A stretch of DNA of 64,000 bases from Methylotenera_A sp046598525 (GCA_046598525.1 JBKJIJ010000027.1:1-64000); one strand, 5' to 3'; positions 24,487 to 34,095 are shown, numbered from the stretch's first letter. A program made the numbers and translations. The notes: generated by a model from the sequence alone, not told the origin.

Positions 24487-26676
24487 ATGAATGCACCCCA
24501 AAATTCACCCGTCAATATGTCTAGGCGTACCTTTATTAAAGCGACTGCGCTTGTGGCTGGTGGCCTGATTATTGGTTTTACTATTCCGCATGCCAAGCGC
24601 TTTTTAATGCCTGGCACTGCCCCTGCCGACGCCACAAAAGACGCTTCAAAATTGCCTGCGCCCAATGCTTTTTTACGCATAGGCAGTGACAATACGATTA
24701 CGGTAATGTTGGCGCATAGCGAAATGGGGCAAAGCATTTGGACCACGTTGCCCATGTTAATTGCAGAAGAGCTAGATGCCGATTGGAGCAAAATTAAAGT
24801 AGAGCATGCCTCTGCCGCGCCTGAGTATATTCACACTGCATATGGCATTCAAATTACAGGCGGCTCTTCAACCACTTGGTCAGAATTCGATCGCTACCGC
24901 CAAGCGGGTGCTTTAACGCGCGCGCTGCTGATTAACGCCGCCGCAACAGAATTAGGGGTTGCCGCTGATACCCTAAAAACCGAAAACGGCTTTGTGATTA
25001 GCGGTGATAAAAAAATCCCTTATGGCGATTTAGCCGAAGCGGCCGCCAAGCTAGAAACGCCTAAAGCCATCACTTTAAAAGAGCCTAAAGACTGGAAAAT
25101 TATTGGCAAAGCCACTAAGCGTTTAGATGGCCCTGAGAAAATAAATGGTAGCGCCATATTTGGCCAAGATATTCAATTTGATGGCTTAATGACCGCCATG
25201 GTGGCGCGTTCGCCTGTATTTGGTGGAACCGTTAAAAGCTATGATGCAACTGCCGCCAAGCAAATTAAAGGCGTGAAAAATGTGGTGCAAGTGCCAACAG
25301 GCATTGCCGTAATTGCGGATAATTATTGGGCGGCAAAAACAGGCCGCGAAGCACTAAAAATTGATTGGGATTTAGGCGAAAATGCCAGCCTTGATTCAAC
25401 AGCCTTATTGGCCGAATACCAAAAGCTGGCCGCCACAACAGGCTTAATAGCCGCAAAAGCAGGCGACAATAAAGCCGCAATGGCAAAAGCCAAACAGTTT
25501 ATTGAAGCCGAATATGCACTGCCCTATTTAGCACACTCACCAATGGAGCCGCTTAATTGCGCAGTGAAAATTGATAAAGATAGCTGCGAAATTTGGACAG
25601 GCACGCAAATGCAGGGTACCGATCAAACAGCGGCGGCCAAAATATTGGGCTTAAAACCAGAGCAAGTCAAAATCCATACCTTATTTTTGGGTGGTGGTTT
25701 TGGCCGCCGCGCCAATCCTGCGGCCGACTTTGTATCAGAAGCGGTGCAAGTTGCGAAAGCAGCCGCGCTACCGGTTAAAACGGTTTGGAGCCGCGAAGAT
25801 GATGTGAAAGGCGGCTACTACCGCCCAATGTATGTGCACAAAGCAAAAATAGCGCTAGATGAAAATGGCATGCCATCGGCTTGGGAGCATGTGGCGGTTG
25901 GACAATCCATTATGTTAGGCACACCATTTGAGGCATTTCAAATTAAAGACGGCATTGATGCGACTTCTGTAGAAGGCACAGCCGATTCACCTTATTTAAA
26001 AAATATTCCTAACCATCAAGTGAGCTTGCATACCGCCAAAACCAAAGTACCTGTGCTGTGGTGGCGCTCTGTTGGGCACAGCCACACGGCATTTGTCATG
26101 GAAAGCTTGATTGATGAGGTGGCTAATTTGGCTAAAAAAGATCCTTTGGAATATCGCCGCACCCTATTAAAAGGCCATCCAAGGCATTTAGCTGCACTTA
26201 ATTTGGCGGCCGAAAAAGCCGATTGGGGTAAGCCTCTACCTAAAAATGTATTCCGCGGCATTGCCGTGCATGAATCCTTTGGCAGCTTTGTCGCGCAAGT
26301 GGCCGAAGTATCAGTGACGAATGGCGAAGTTAAAGTGCATCGCATCGTTTCTGCCATAGATTGTGGCTTAGCGGTGAATCCTGATTCGCTCAAAGCGCAA
26401 ATGGAATCATCCGTTTCATTTGGTTTAGGCGCCGCCATGCAAAGCGAAATTACTTTTAAAGATGGCAAAGTAGTGCAATCTAATTTTCATGATTATCAAG
26501 TAATGCGCATGGTTAATATGCCCAAAGTGGAAGTGTATATTGTGCCAAGCACCGAAAAAATGGGCGGCGTGGGTGAGCCAGGATTGCCGCCTGTGGCGCC
26601 TGCGGTGACCAATGCGATTTTTGCCGCCACTGGTAAACGCATTCGTACTTTGCCTATCGGCAATCAACTTGCTTAG
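24487..26676 (+). CDS. iorB: Molybdopterin large subunit, IorB type, Tat-exported
   Basis: 729 aa. A twin-arginine signal (MSRRTFIKATALVAGG, about residues 13-28) targets it to the periplasm. Xanthine-oxidase-family cofactor motifs are present: GTQMQGTDQTAAAKILGL, LGGGFGRRANPAADF, WWRSVGHSHTAFVMES and, near the C-terminus, GVGEPGLPPVAPAVTNAIFAATG with the catalytic Glu. With the [2Fe-2S] subunit it would oxidise an aldehyde or N-heterocycle and pass electrons to a periplasmic or membrane acceptor; no such cytochrome gene is adjacent. AAGGAG precedes the start. The upstream LysR gene is its likely regulator. Confidence 0.92.
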   Translation: MNAPQNSPVNMSRRTFIKATALVAGGLIIGFTIPHAKRFLMPGTAPADATKDASKLPAPNAFLRIGSDNTITVMLAHSEMGQSIWTTLPMLIAEELDADWSKIKVEHASAAPEYIHTAYGIQITGGSSTTWSEFDRYRQAGALTRALLINAAATELGVAADTLKTENGFVISGDKKIPYGDLAEAAAKLETPKAITLKEPKDWKIIGKATKRLDGPEKINGSAIFGQDIQFDGLMTAMVARSPVFGGTVKSYDATAAKQIKGVKNVVQVPTGIAVIADNYWAAKTGREALKIDWDLGENASLDSTALLAEYQKLAATTGLIAAKAGDNKAAMAKAKQFIEAEYALPYLAHSPMEPLNCAVKIDKDSCEIWTGTQMQGTDQTAAAKILGLKPEQVKIHTLFLGGGFGRRANPAADFVSEAVQVAKAAALPVKTVWSREDDVKGGYYRPMYVHKAKIALDENGMPSAWEHVAVGQSIMLGTPFEAFQIKDGIDATSVEGTADSPYLKNIPNHQVSLHTAKTKVPVLWWRSVGHSHTAFVMESLIDEVANLAKKDPLEYRRTLLKGHPRHLAALNLAAEKADWGKPLPKNVFRGIAVHESFGSFVAQVAEVSVTNGEVKVHRIVSAIDCGLAVNPDSLKAQMESSVSFGLGAAMQSEITFKDGKVVQSNFHDYQVMRMVNMPKVEVYIVPSTEKMGGVGEPGLPPVAPAVTNAIFAATGKRIRTLPIGNQLA

Positions 26677-26927
26677 AAACAGTGAAAAGCCGCTTATATG
26701 TTGGGTAGCACACTTACAAATTAGATTAGTTTTAATATGATTTGGTCATTGTGAAACAGACATTAATTGCTGTTATTCAATTAAACAGCCGTTTATAAAG
26801 ATGGTATTCAAAGGTAATGATTTTTGAATTCTTATTTTTGAGACATGCTTATTAAAAGATCCCTATTGAAACATGCCTATTTAAATATGCTAGGTACAAA
26901 TATTTTTCTTATTATGGACGGTACTGA

Positions 26928-27575
26928 ATGACTACATTTGATCCCTCACGACGAAAGTTCATCCAAACCACCGCAGTTAGTACAGGTGCAGTCATCACGG
27001 CTAAGCTGACGACTGAGGCGGAGGCTAAGTCGGTTCTTAAGCCAAAACAAGTAACCGAGCCAGCGAAGATTAGTATTTTGTTGCGCGTTAATGGGAGCGA
27101 GCATCAATTGATGGTTGATCCGCGCATGACTTTATTAGACGCTTTGCGTGAGCGCCTACAGTTAACAGGCAGTAAGAAAGGCTGCGATCAGGGCCAATGT
27201 GGTGCTTGTACTGTCATTGTAGATGGGCGACGTATCGTGTCTTGTTTGACGCTAGCCGTGATGCAAGAAGGTCATGATATTACGACTATTGAGGGTTTGG
27301 GTACGCCAACTAATCTGCATCCCATGCAGGCCGCTTTTATCAAACATGATGGTTATCAATGCGGCTTCTGTACGCCTGGCCAAATTTGCTCGGCAGTTGC
27401 GATGTTAGATGAAGTAAAAGCGGGAATGCCCAGCCACGTAACTAGCGACCTCACCCGCTCACCTGAAATGACGGCTATTGAGTTTCGTGAACGCATGAGC
27501 GGGAATATTTGCCGTTGCGGTGCCTACTCAAATATTCAAGATGCCATTGCTGAAGTTGTGGGAGAACGCGCATGA
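26928..27575 (+). CDS. paoA: Periplasmic aldehyde oxidoreductase, [2Fe-2S] subunit
   Basis: 215 aa, YagT/PaoA type. A twin-arginine leader (RRKFIQTTAVSTGAVITAK, from about residue 8) precedes two [2Fe-2S] motifs: GCDQGQCGACTVIVDG near residue 85 and CGFCTPGQIC...GNICRCGAY near 145-205. It overlaps paoB by four bases (ATGA). It is the Tat-bearing subunit that carries the folded complex out of the cytosol. Codon choice here looks somewhat less rigid than in neighbours (more mixed synonymous codons, e.g. CGT/CGA), which may hint at a different origin for paoABC. Confidence 0.92.
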   Translation: MTTFDPSRRKFIQTTAVSTGAVITAKLTTEAEAKSVLKPKQVTEPAKISILLRVNGSEHQLMVDPRMTLLDALRERLQLTGSKKGCDQGQCGACTVIVDGRRIVSCLTLAVMQEGHDITTIEGLGTPTNLHPMQAAFIKHDGYQCGFCTPGQICSAVAMLDEVKAGMPSHVTSDLTRSPEMTAIEFRERMSGNICRCGAYSNIQDAIAEVVGERA

Positions 27576-28522
27576 AAGCTTTTAATTACGAAAGAGCCAC
27601 CTCACTAGCTGAAGCTGTTGCTAAAGTAAGTCACATTAAAGGCGCAAAATTTATTGCAGGCGGTACTAACTTAGTCGATTTAATGAAGTTGCAGATTGAA
27701 ACACCAGCCCATTTAATTGACATTAATGACTTAGGTTTAGACAAAATTGAAGCCAGTGCTGAAGGTGGATTGCGCATTGGCGCATTAGTGCGAAACTCCG
27801 ACCTTGCAGCAAACCAACAAGTGCGGCGCGATTATGCTGTGCTCTCTAGGGCTCTATTAGCTGGTGCATCTGGCCAGTTACGCAACCAGGCAACCACCGC
27901 TGGTAATTTGCTACAACGCACACGTTGTCCCTATTTTTACGACACCAACATGCCTTGTAATAAACGGGAGCCAAATAGCGGCTGTAGCGCAATTGGCGGA
28001 TACAGCCGACTGCATGCGATTGTGGGCGTAAGCAATAGTTGCATTGCCACGCACCCTAGCGATATGGCTATTGCCATGCGGCTACTAGATGCAACTGTTG
28101 AAACAGTGCGGCCTAATGGTTCAACCCGCACTATTCCAATCGCTGAGCTGCACCGATTGCCAGAAAACACCCCACATATTGAACACACATTAGAAGCAGG
28201 TGAGCTAATTACCGCTGTAACGCTACCTAAACCTGTGGGGGGTACTCACATTTATCGCAAAGTGCGTGATAGAGCATCTTACGCGTTTGCGCTGATTTCA
28301 GTTGCTGCCATTGTTCAACGTGACGGCACAGGTAGAGTGGCGGTGGGCGGCGTTGCACACAAGCCATGGCGCGTTGAAGCGGCTGAACGTAATATGCCGC
28401 GCGGTGCGAAGGCATTGACAGCAGGAATATTAGCCAACGCGCGCACTACACACGACAATGCATTTAAGGTTTTGCTAGTAGAGCGCACCATTGCCTCAGT
28501 TCTTAATGAAGTGAAAGGATAA
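27572..28522 (+). CDS. paoB: Periplasmic aldehyde oxidoreductase, FAD subunit
   Basis: 316 aa, YagS/PaoB type. The FAD-binding start FIAGGTNLVDLMK (about residue 30) and QLRNQATTAGNLLQRTRCPYFYDTNMPCNKREPNSGCSAIGG (about 110-150) are visible. The latter has the four-cysteine insert that binds a [4Fe-4S] cluster in E. coli PaoB. The C-terminal CO-dehydrogenase-flavoprotein domain follows. Third cofactor-bearing link in the electron chain of PaoABC. Co-translated with paoA and four bases from paoC. Confidence 0.92.
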   Translation: MKAFNYERATSLAEAVAKVSHIKGAKFIAGGTNLVDLMKLQIETPAHLIDINDLGLDKIEASAEGGLRIGALVRNSDLAANQQVRRDYAVLSRALLAGASGQLRNQATTAGNLLQRTRCPYFYDTNMPCNKREPNSGCSAIGGYSRLHAIVGVSNSCIATHPSDMAIAMRLLDATVETVRPNGSTRTIPIAELHRLPENTPHIEHTLEAGELITAVTLPKPVGGTHIYRKVRDRASYAFALISVAAIVQRDGTGRVAVGGVAHKPWRVEAAERNMPRGAKALTAGILANARTTHDNAFKVLLVERTIASVLNEVKG

Positions 28523-28525
28523 TCA

Positions 28526-30793
28526 ATGAAATTCGATACCCCAGCTTCTACTAATCCAATCGATCAGCTTAAAGTCATCGGCAAACCCGCCTCTCGAATT
28601 GATGGGCCGCTCAAAACAACGGGCACAGCGCCCTACGCTTACGACCGATACAACGTCATATCAAATCAAGCTTACGGCTATATACTTGGTTCGGCGATTG
28701 CTAAAGGTCGCATTGTTTCTATGAATCTTGCGGCAGCTAAAGCTTACCCAGGTGTCATCGCTATTGTCACCGCAGAAAATGCTGGAAAATTGGGTAAAGG
28801 CGATTTCAATACGGCTTTATTATTGGGTGGGCCAGAAATTCAGCATTATCATCAAGCTGTTGCTGTTGTGGTTGCTGAAACATTTGAGCAGGCGCGTGCA
28901 GCGGCTTACCTTATTAGGGTCGAATATGTTCGCACTAAGGGATATTTTGACTTAGCTACTGAAAAATCTAAAGGCGTTGCCAAAGATGACCCAAATACGA
29001 TTGCAGAAAGCGCCGTCGGAAATTTTTCTCAGGCATTTTCATCAGCGCCTGTACAGTTGGATGCCTCTTATTCAACCTCACACGAATCGCATTCAATGCT
29101 TGAACCGCATGCCACAATTGCTGCTTGGGATGGCGATCAGCTGACGCTTTGGACTTCTAATCAAATGATTGCTTGGTCTGTGAGCGAAATGTCTAAGACA
29201 TTACGTATCGCCAAGGAAAAAATACGCGTGATTTCACCTTATATCGGTGGCGGTTTTGGCAGTAAGCTATTTGTGCGTACTGATGCCGTAATGGCAGCTC
29301 TTGCCGCGCGCGCGGCAATGCGCCCTGTTAAAGTGACCTTGCAGCGCGCCTTAATACCCAATAACACTACGCATCGTTCGGCAACCATTCAGCGCTTGCG
29401 TATTGGCGCTACAAAAGATGGTCAAATCACGGCTATTGGGCATGAAAGCTGGTCTGGTAATTTACCTGGTGGCGGTCCAGAAGCTGGCGCAGTCCAAACG
29501 CGGGCACTTTATGCAGGTGCAAACCGAATGACATCTAACCGTATAAGCCAGCTGGATTTACCAGAAGCCAATGCGATGCGTGCGCCAAATGAAGCGTCAG
29601 GCCTTGCTGCACTAGAACAAGCAATGGATGAGATGGCCGAAAAATTAGGCATGAACCCAATCGCTTTTCGCATTAAAAATGATACCCAAGTAGTGCCAGA
29701 TTCTCCGCTCAAAGCAGGGTCAAGTGATTCTCAAGCAAGCAAAAATCGCAATCCTAATCCGCCTTTCTCTGTGCGCCAATTAGTAAAATGTTTTGAAATT
29801 GGGGCAGACCGTTTTGGATGGGACAAGCGCAATTCTAAACCTGGCCAAGTACGTGATGGGCGCTGGCTGGTAGGCATGGGCACCGCATCTGCCTACCGCG
29901 ATAATGTGGTCATGAAATCGGCAGCACGCGTAAAGCTGGATAATCGTGGCCACTTAACAGTGGAAACGGATATGACGGATATTGGCACAGGAAGCTACAC
30001 CATCATTGCACAAACTGCCGCTGAAATGATGGGTTTGCCACTTGAAAAAGTCACGGTTAGGCTAGGCGATTCCAGTTTCCCCGCTTCTTCTGGTTCAGGC
30101 GGACAATGGGGCGGTAACAGTTCCACCTCTGGCGTTTATGCGGCTTGTATCAAATTGCGCGAGGCAATTGCGCTTAAAGCTAAAGCTCAAGACCCTAAAT
30201 TCGATATTACCGATGCTTTATTTTCTGATGAAAAAATTCAAAGTGGCCCACAGAGTTTTCTGCTGGCTGATCTAGCAGGTAGCCGTGGTTTAGTTGCAGA
30301 AGATGCAATTGAGTTTGGTGACCTTGACAAGCGTTATCAACAATCAACCTTTGGCGCCCATTTTGTAGAAGTGGGTGTAGATGCGGCAACTGGTGAAATT
30401 CGGATGCGCCGCATGCTTGCCGTGTGTGCCGCTGGTCGCATATTGAATCCTAAAACGGCGCGTAGCCAAGTGATTGGCGCCATGACAATGGGCGTGGGCG
30501 CTGCGTTAATGGAAGGGCTTGAAGTGGACAAGCGCTACGGATTTTTCGTTAACCACGATCTAGCTGGCTACGAAGTGCCTGTACATGCTGATATTCCGCA
30601 CCAAGAAGTGATTTTTCTGGATGAAACTGATCCAATCTCTTCGCCCATGAAAGCAAAAGGTGTGGGTGAGCTTGGTATTTGCGGTGTGGCAGCCGCCATT
30701 GCCAATGCGGTGTACAACGCAACTGGCGTTCGCGTACGCGACTACCCTATTACACTTGATAAGTTAATTGAAAAAATGCCAACAATGGTCTAA
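28526..30793 (+). CDS. paoC: Periplasmic aldehyde oxidoreductase, molybdenum subunit
   Basis: 755 aa, YagR/PaoC type. Cofactor-binding motifs of the xanthine-oxidase family: IGGGFGSKLF, the substrate-pocket stretch LPGGGPEAGAVQTRALYAG, GSGGQWGGNSSTSGVYAACIKLREA, and the catalytic-Glu motif KGVGELGICGVAAAIANAVYNATG near residue 715. There is no signal peptide; it is expected to be exported with PaoA. The family oxidises a broad range of aromatic and aliphatic aldehydes to acids and uses molybdopterin cytosine dinucleotide. An XdhC-type maturation gene follows 96 bp downstream. Confidence 0.93.
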   Translation: MKFDTPASTNPIDQLKVIGKPASRIDGPLKTTGTAPYAYDRYNVISNQAYGYILGSAIAKGRIVSMNLAAAKAYPGVIAIVTAENAGKLGKGDFNTALLLGGPEIQHYHQAVAVVVAETFEQARAAAYLIRVEYVRTKGYFDLATEKSKGVAKDDPNTIAESAVGNFSQAFSSAPVQLDASYSTSHESHSMLEPHATIAAWDGDQLTLWTSNQMIAWSVSEMSKTLRIAKEKIRVISPYIGGGFGSKLFVRTDAVMAALAARAAMRPVKVTLQRALIPNNTTHRSATIQRLRIGATKDGQITAIGHESWSGNLPGGGPEAGAVQTRALYAGANRMTSNRISQLDLPEANAMRAPNEASGLAALEQAMDEMAEKLGMNPIAFRIKNDTQVVPDSPLKAGSSDSQASKNRNPNPPFSVRQLVKCFEIGADRFGWDKRNSKPGQVRDGRWLVGMGTASAYRDNVVMKSAARVKLDNRGHLTVETDMTDIGTGSYTIIAQTAAEMMGLPLEKVTVRLGDSSFPASSGSGGQWGGNSSTSGVYAACIKLREAIALKAKAQDPKFDITDALFSDEKIQSGPQSFLLADLAGSRGLVAEDAIEFGDLDKRYQQSTFGAHFVEVGVDAATGEIRMRRMLAVCAAGRILNPKTARSQVIGAMTMGVGAALMEGLEVDKRYGFFVNHDLAGYEVPVHADIPHQEVIFLDETDPISSPMKAKGVGELGICGVAAAIANAVYNATGVRVRDYPITLDKLIEKMPTMV

Positions 30794-30889
30794 TTCAATA
30801 ACTTATACAATAAAAAATAAGGTAAAAAGTAAATTTAAAAAAATAGGTTTTTTATTCTTAAAGTAACAGGCAAAGACTAGAGAGATTAG

Positions 30890-31900
30890 ATGAAATCGGC
30901 TGATTTAGAAGTATTAACCCACGCGCTGGAATGGCTGAAAAATGGCTACAAGGCGCATTTGTTTACCGTTGTGCAAACATGGGGTTCTGCCCCGCGCTTG
31001 CCAGGCGCTATATTGGTGGTGCGCGAAGATGGGCATTTAATCGGCTCTGTTTCTGGCGGCTGCATTGAAGATGATTTAGCCGATAAGGCGCGTAATCATG
31101 TGTTACCAAAAGCAGCATCTGTGATGGAGTACGGCATTAGCCGCGATGAAGCACAGCGATTTAATATTCCATGCGGTGGCCGTTTACAGATTGTGGTTGA
31201 GCCAATTAATGATGCGGCGCAACTTTTACCGCTATTGCAAGCTTTAGAAGTGCGCAAATTAATGAAGCGCTCAGTTAATCTAAAAACGGGCCAAGTTAAG
31301 TTAATTCAAGTATTGCCAGAGGGCTTACCTAAAATTGAGGGCGATTGGTTTCATACCTATTTTGGCCCGCAATGGCGCTTGCTGATTATTGGCGCCAATC
31401 AATTAGGCTCTACCTTAGCGAGTATGGCGCAAGTACTGGATTTTGATGTGCTGATTTGTGAGCCGCGCCAAGAAATTCGGGATGAATGGCATGTGGAAGG
31501 CGTGACTTGGATTGAGGGTATGCCAGACGATGTGGTGCTGGAAATCAATCCAGATGCGCATACCGCGATTGTGGCGGTGACGCATGACCCTAAATTGGAT
31601 GATATGGCTTTGCTAGAAGCGTTGAAATCGGATGCGTTTTATGTGGGCGCGCTTGGCTCACAAAAAAACCAAGAAAAGCGCCGCGAACGCATGAGAATGT
31701 TCGATTTAAATGAGCTGGAAATTGCTACTTTACGTGGCCCTGTTGGCTTACAAATCGGTAGCCGCACCCCTGCTGAAATCGCCATCGCCATTTTGGCCGA
31801 GTTAATTCAGGTGCGCGCTCAACAGCTTAAAATGGGTGCTGGCTTTATTGACGACATTAGCCAAGTTAAAGATACAAGCAAAGCACGCTGCGAAGCTTAA
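30890..31900 (+). CDS. paoD: XdhC/CoxF-family molybdenum-cofactor insertion chaperone
   Basis: 336 aa. The N-terminal XdhC_CoxI domain (VQTWGSAPRLPGAILVVREDGHLIGSVSGGCIEDDLADKA) and C-terminal Rossmann domain (WRLLIIGANQLGSTLASMAQVLDFDVLICEPR; YVGALGSQKNQEKRRERM) are both present. Such proteins hold and sulfurate the cofactor and insert it into the large subunit. Its place after paoABC points to PaoC as client, though IorB could also be served. It is convergent with mocA. Codon use resembles the general window more than paoABC does. Confidence 0.92.
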   Translation: MKSADLEVLTHALEWLKNGYKAHLFTVVQTWGSAPRLPGAILVVREDGHLIGSVSGGCIEDDLADKARNHVLPKAASVMEYGISRDEAQRFNIPCGGRLQIVVEPINDAAQLLPLLQALEVRKLMKRSVNLKTGQVKLIQVLPEGLPKIEGDWFHTYFGPQWRLLIIGANQLGSTLASMAQVLDFDVLICEPRQEIRDEWHVEGVTWIEGMPDDVVLEINPDAHTAIVAVTHDPKLDDMALLEALKSDAFYVGALGSQKNQEKRRERMRMFDLNELEIATLRGPVGLQIGSRTPAEIAIAILAELIQVRAQQLKMGAGFIDDISQVKDTSKARCEA

Positions 31901-31919
31901 AGATTTAAATCGATTAGCT

Positions 31920-32501
31920 TTAAATTTTAGCGCTTAAGTCGGCAGGCGTATCAATATCCGCTAAAACTCCTGCATCTTCGCAAGCCATTAATGTCACATC
32001 ATTCGCATGGCGTTTAATAACAGACCGCGCGCCTTCATCGCCTTGCAGGCTTTCTAATTCATGGCGGAACTTGGCAGAAAAACCAACCGGATGGCCGCGC
32101 TGGCCTTGATAAGTGGGAATCACGATAGACGCATCATTACCAAAGCGCCCAGCCACAGCGCGAATAGTTTCGGCTTTGATATAAGGCATATCTGCCAGCG
32201 CAATCACAAAGCCGCTATCAGCCTCTGCAAAACTAGCTGAAAAGCGAATGGCAGTGGCTAAACTATCCGCCATTTCTGACTTGCTTTCATCGCAAAATAC
32301 CAGCTTAAAGCCCCTACTTATCAACATTTCTGCCAGCACTTTATTTTCCGCTCTAACTACAGCAACACAACTCGGAATCGCCTGAATCAAATGTTCAGCC
32401 GCGGCAACTGCAATTAATCGCCCATCTGGCAAAGGCTGTAAAAGCTTATCCTCAGCGCCAAATCGGCGTGAAAAACCAGCGGCTAGTAAAATACCAATCA
32501 T
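31920..32501 (-). CDS. mocA: Molybdenum cofactor cytidylyltransferase
   Basis: 193 aa. A MobA-like nucleotidyltransferase: GILLAAGFSRRFGAEDKLLQPL at the N-terminus, VIALADMPYIKAETI and YQGQRGHPVGFS later. MocA joins CMP to molybdopterin to make the MCD form used by xanthine-oxidase-family enzymes of bacteria such as PaoABC. MobA (GMP transfer) is the alternative, but the neighbourhood with xdhC and two MCD-type enzymes favours MocA. Confidence 0.88.
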   Translation of the reverse strand: MIGILLAAGFSRRFGAEDKLLQPLPDGRLIAVAAAEHLIQAIPSCVAVVRAENKVLAEMLISRGFKLVFCDESKSEMADSLATAIRFSASFAEADSGFVIALADMPYIKAETIRAVAGRFGNDASIVIPTYQGQRGHPVGFSAKFRHELESLQGDEGARSVIKRHANDVTLMACEDAGVLADIDTPADLSAKI

Positions 32502-32568
32502 TAATGCAATCGTAATCTAAACATATAACGGCATTACATCATGATTTACGTTACTTATCCCGTCAACA

Positions 32569-33093
32569 TCACTCGCTCTTACCATTTATCATGCTTTTGA
32601 CGAGATTTCGCTTTTGCAATTTTGAGATAAGGGCAATTGCCGATACATGCAATAACACCATCAACATCAGCGCATCCGATAAATAACCATGCAAATCTAC
32701 AGGCCAATCTTCGCCCCAATATGCGTTTGTGCGGCTTAGCCAGCCAGTCAACGCCAATAGAATGATTAATGTCCAAATGGTATAAACCGCCCACTGCCCA
32801 AATGGGTTATGGCCAACATGCGCTGGTAAATGCTGTGTTTTCAACTCGCTAATATGCAGTTTGATATTAACAAGGCTAGGAATATAAAGTTTGGAAGAGG
32901 CTGCTTTAGTTAAAAACAGCCCGTAAATAATGCGCGATATCACTAAGACTAAGCAGGCGTAGCCAATAAAACGATGCCAAAAACCAGTATCGTTAAAGAA
33001 ATTAACGATAACAAAAACTGCCACTAGCCAATGTGTGACGCGCACAAACAGTGTCCAAATTGGCTGTGGTTTTGTTACTTCAGCGTTGCTCAT
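32569..33093 (-). CDS. Cytochrome b561 / Ni-Fe hydrogenase-type b cytochrome
   Basis: 174 aa with about four transmembrane helices and conserved histidines in RVTHWLVAVFVIVNFF, FWHRFIGYACLVLVISRIIYGLF, VDLHGYLSDALMLMVLLHVSAIA. The family moves electrons from quinol to periplasmic acceptors through two b hemes. It follows a PepSY protein gene by 16 bp, and both lie downstream of a siderophore receptor and PiuC. The context suggests ferric-siderophore reduction or a similar iron-linked redox step; this is inference. Confidence 0.88.
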   Translation of the reverse strand: MSNAEVTKPQPIWTLFVRVTHWLVAVFVIVNFFNDTGFWHRFIGYACLVLVISRIIYGLFLTKAASSKLYIPSLVNIKLHISELKTQHLPAHVGHNPFGQWAVYTIWTLIILLALTGWLSRTNAYWGEDWPVDLHGYLSDALMLMVLLHVSAIALISKLQKRNLVKSMINGKSE

Positions 33094-33109
33094 ATAAAAC
33101 TTAAGCGCA

Positions 33110-33373
33110 CTACTCTTTAAGCCCTTCCGCTTTAATTATGGCAAACGTTTTCATATCAAAATAAATTTCAACTTTTTTGCCTTCTTTATTTCGGCCGTAC
33201 ATTTCATAGCAATTTCCATCAACTTTAAATTTTTTGATAGCATAACCTTCCTCTTTCAAAGCTTGCTTTAAAGTATCTTCAGCACCCCACTCCTCTTTTG
33301 GATACGCTGGGCAATCTGCTGAAGCCATTGCTTGTATTGGTAATAAACTCATTAACGCTAAAATAAAACGCAT
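33110..33373 (-). CDS. Secreted PepSY-domain protein
   Basis: 87 aa. A signal peptide ends near QAMASA (about residue 18). The mature 70 residues match the small PepSY type (WGAEDTLKQALKEEGYAIKKFKVDGNCYEMYGRNKEGKKVEIYFDMKTFAIIKAE). AGGAG lies upstream. PepSY proteins often accompany cytochrome b561 or iron-reductase genes, as here. The exact role is unknown. Confidence 0.88.
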   Translation of the reverse strand: MRFILALMSLLPIQAMASADCPAYPKEEWGAEDTLKQALKEEGYAIKKFKVDGNCYEMYGRNKEGKKVEIYFDMKTFAIIKAEGLKE

Positions 33374-33395
33374 AAAAACTCCTAATTAAAATTAC

Positions 33396-34076
33396 TTATG
33401 TATCTGCCCACATACGAATTAAATTATGATAATTGCCAGTCAATCGAATCACCGCTGCACTATCGCCAATCTGTTCGCGCAGGGTGGCGATTGCCGCATC
33501 CATATCAAACAACAAAGTGCGCTGACCATCCTCGCGTATCATGCTTTGCACCCAAAAAAAGCACGCCAGCCGCGCGCCACTGGTCACGGGGCGAACATGA
33601 TGCAAGCTAGTGCCTGGGTACAGCACCATATCGCCTGCTGGCAATTTAACCGCTTGCTGGCCGTAAGTGTCTTCAATCACCAACTCGCCACCTTCGTAAC
33701 TATCAGGGTCGCTTAAAAATAAAGTGCATGAAATATCGGTGCGCACATGCAAACCAGTAATCGCGTGCGTACGCACGGCATTATCAATATGCGCACCAAA
33801 ATCCATGCCTACTCGATATTGATTAAACAACGGCGGGTAGATTTTTTTAGGCAGTGCTGCTGAAAAAAACAGCGCATTGCGGCTTAATGCGCGCAACACA
33901 ATTTCACGCGCTTGCTCCGCATATTCAGATGTTTCTGGCAGTTGAATATTGCGTTTAACTTGTGCCGATTGCGTACCCGCCGTCACCTTGCCATCCGTCC
34001 ACTCGGCCTTAGCCATCAGCGCCTGCAATTTTGCAAGCTCATCTGAATTTAATACTTGGGGTACGCGTAGTAACAT
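33396..34076 (-). CDS. piuC: Fe(II)/2-oxoglutarate-dependent PKHD-type hydroxylase
   Basis: 226 aa, PiuC/YbiX family. The iron ligands are visible: His and Asp in MDFGAHIDNAV and the distal His in GTSLHHVRPVTSGARLACFFW, whose Arg can bind 2-oxoglutarate. A C-terminal helical domain (about residues 180-226) completes the usual length. piuC genes commonly sit beside Fiu-type siderophore receptors and respond to iron, and here the receptor gene is directly upstream. GAGGA precedes the start. The substrate is not established for the family. Confidence 0.93.
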   Translation of the reverse strand: MLLRVPQVLNSDELAKLQALMAKAEWTDGKVTAGTQSAQVKRNIQLPETSEYAEQAREIVLRALSRNALFFSAALPKKIYPPLFNQYRVGMDFGAHIDNAVRTHAITGLHVRTDISCTLFLSDPDSYEGGELVIEDTYGQQAVKLPAGDMVLYPGTSLHHVRPVTSGARLACFFWVQSMIREDGQRTLLFDMDAAIATLREQIGDSAAVIRLTGNYHNLIRMWADT

Positions 34077-34095
34077 TTAAAATCCTCAAATAATC

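Noticed and set aside
26699..26714. TGTTGG-GTAG-CACACT upstream of paoA as another Crp-like palindrome
   Set aside because: Too many mismatches from the consensus and far from the other sites; not counted.
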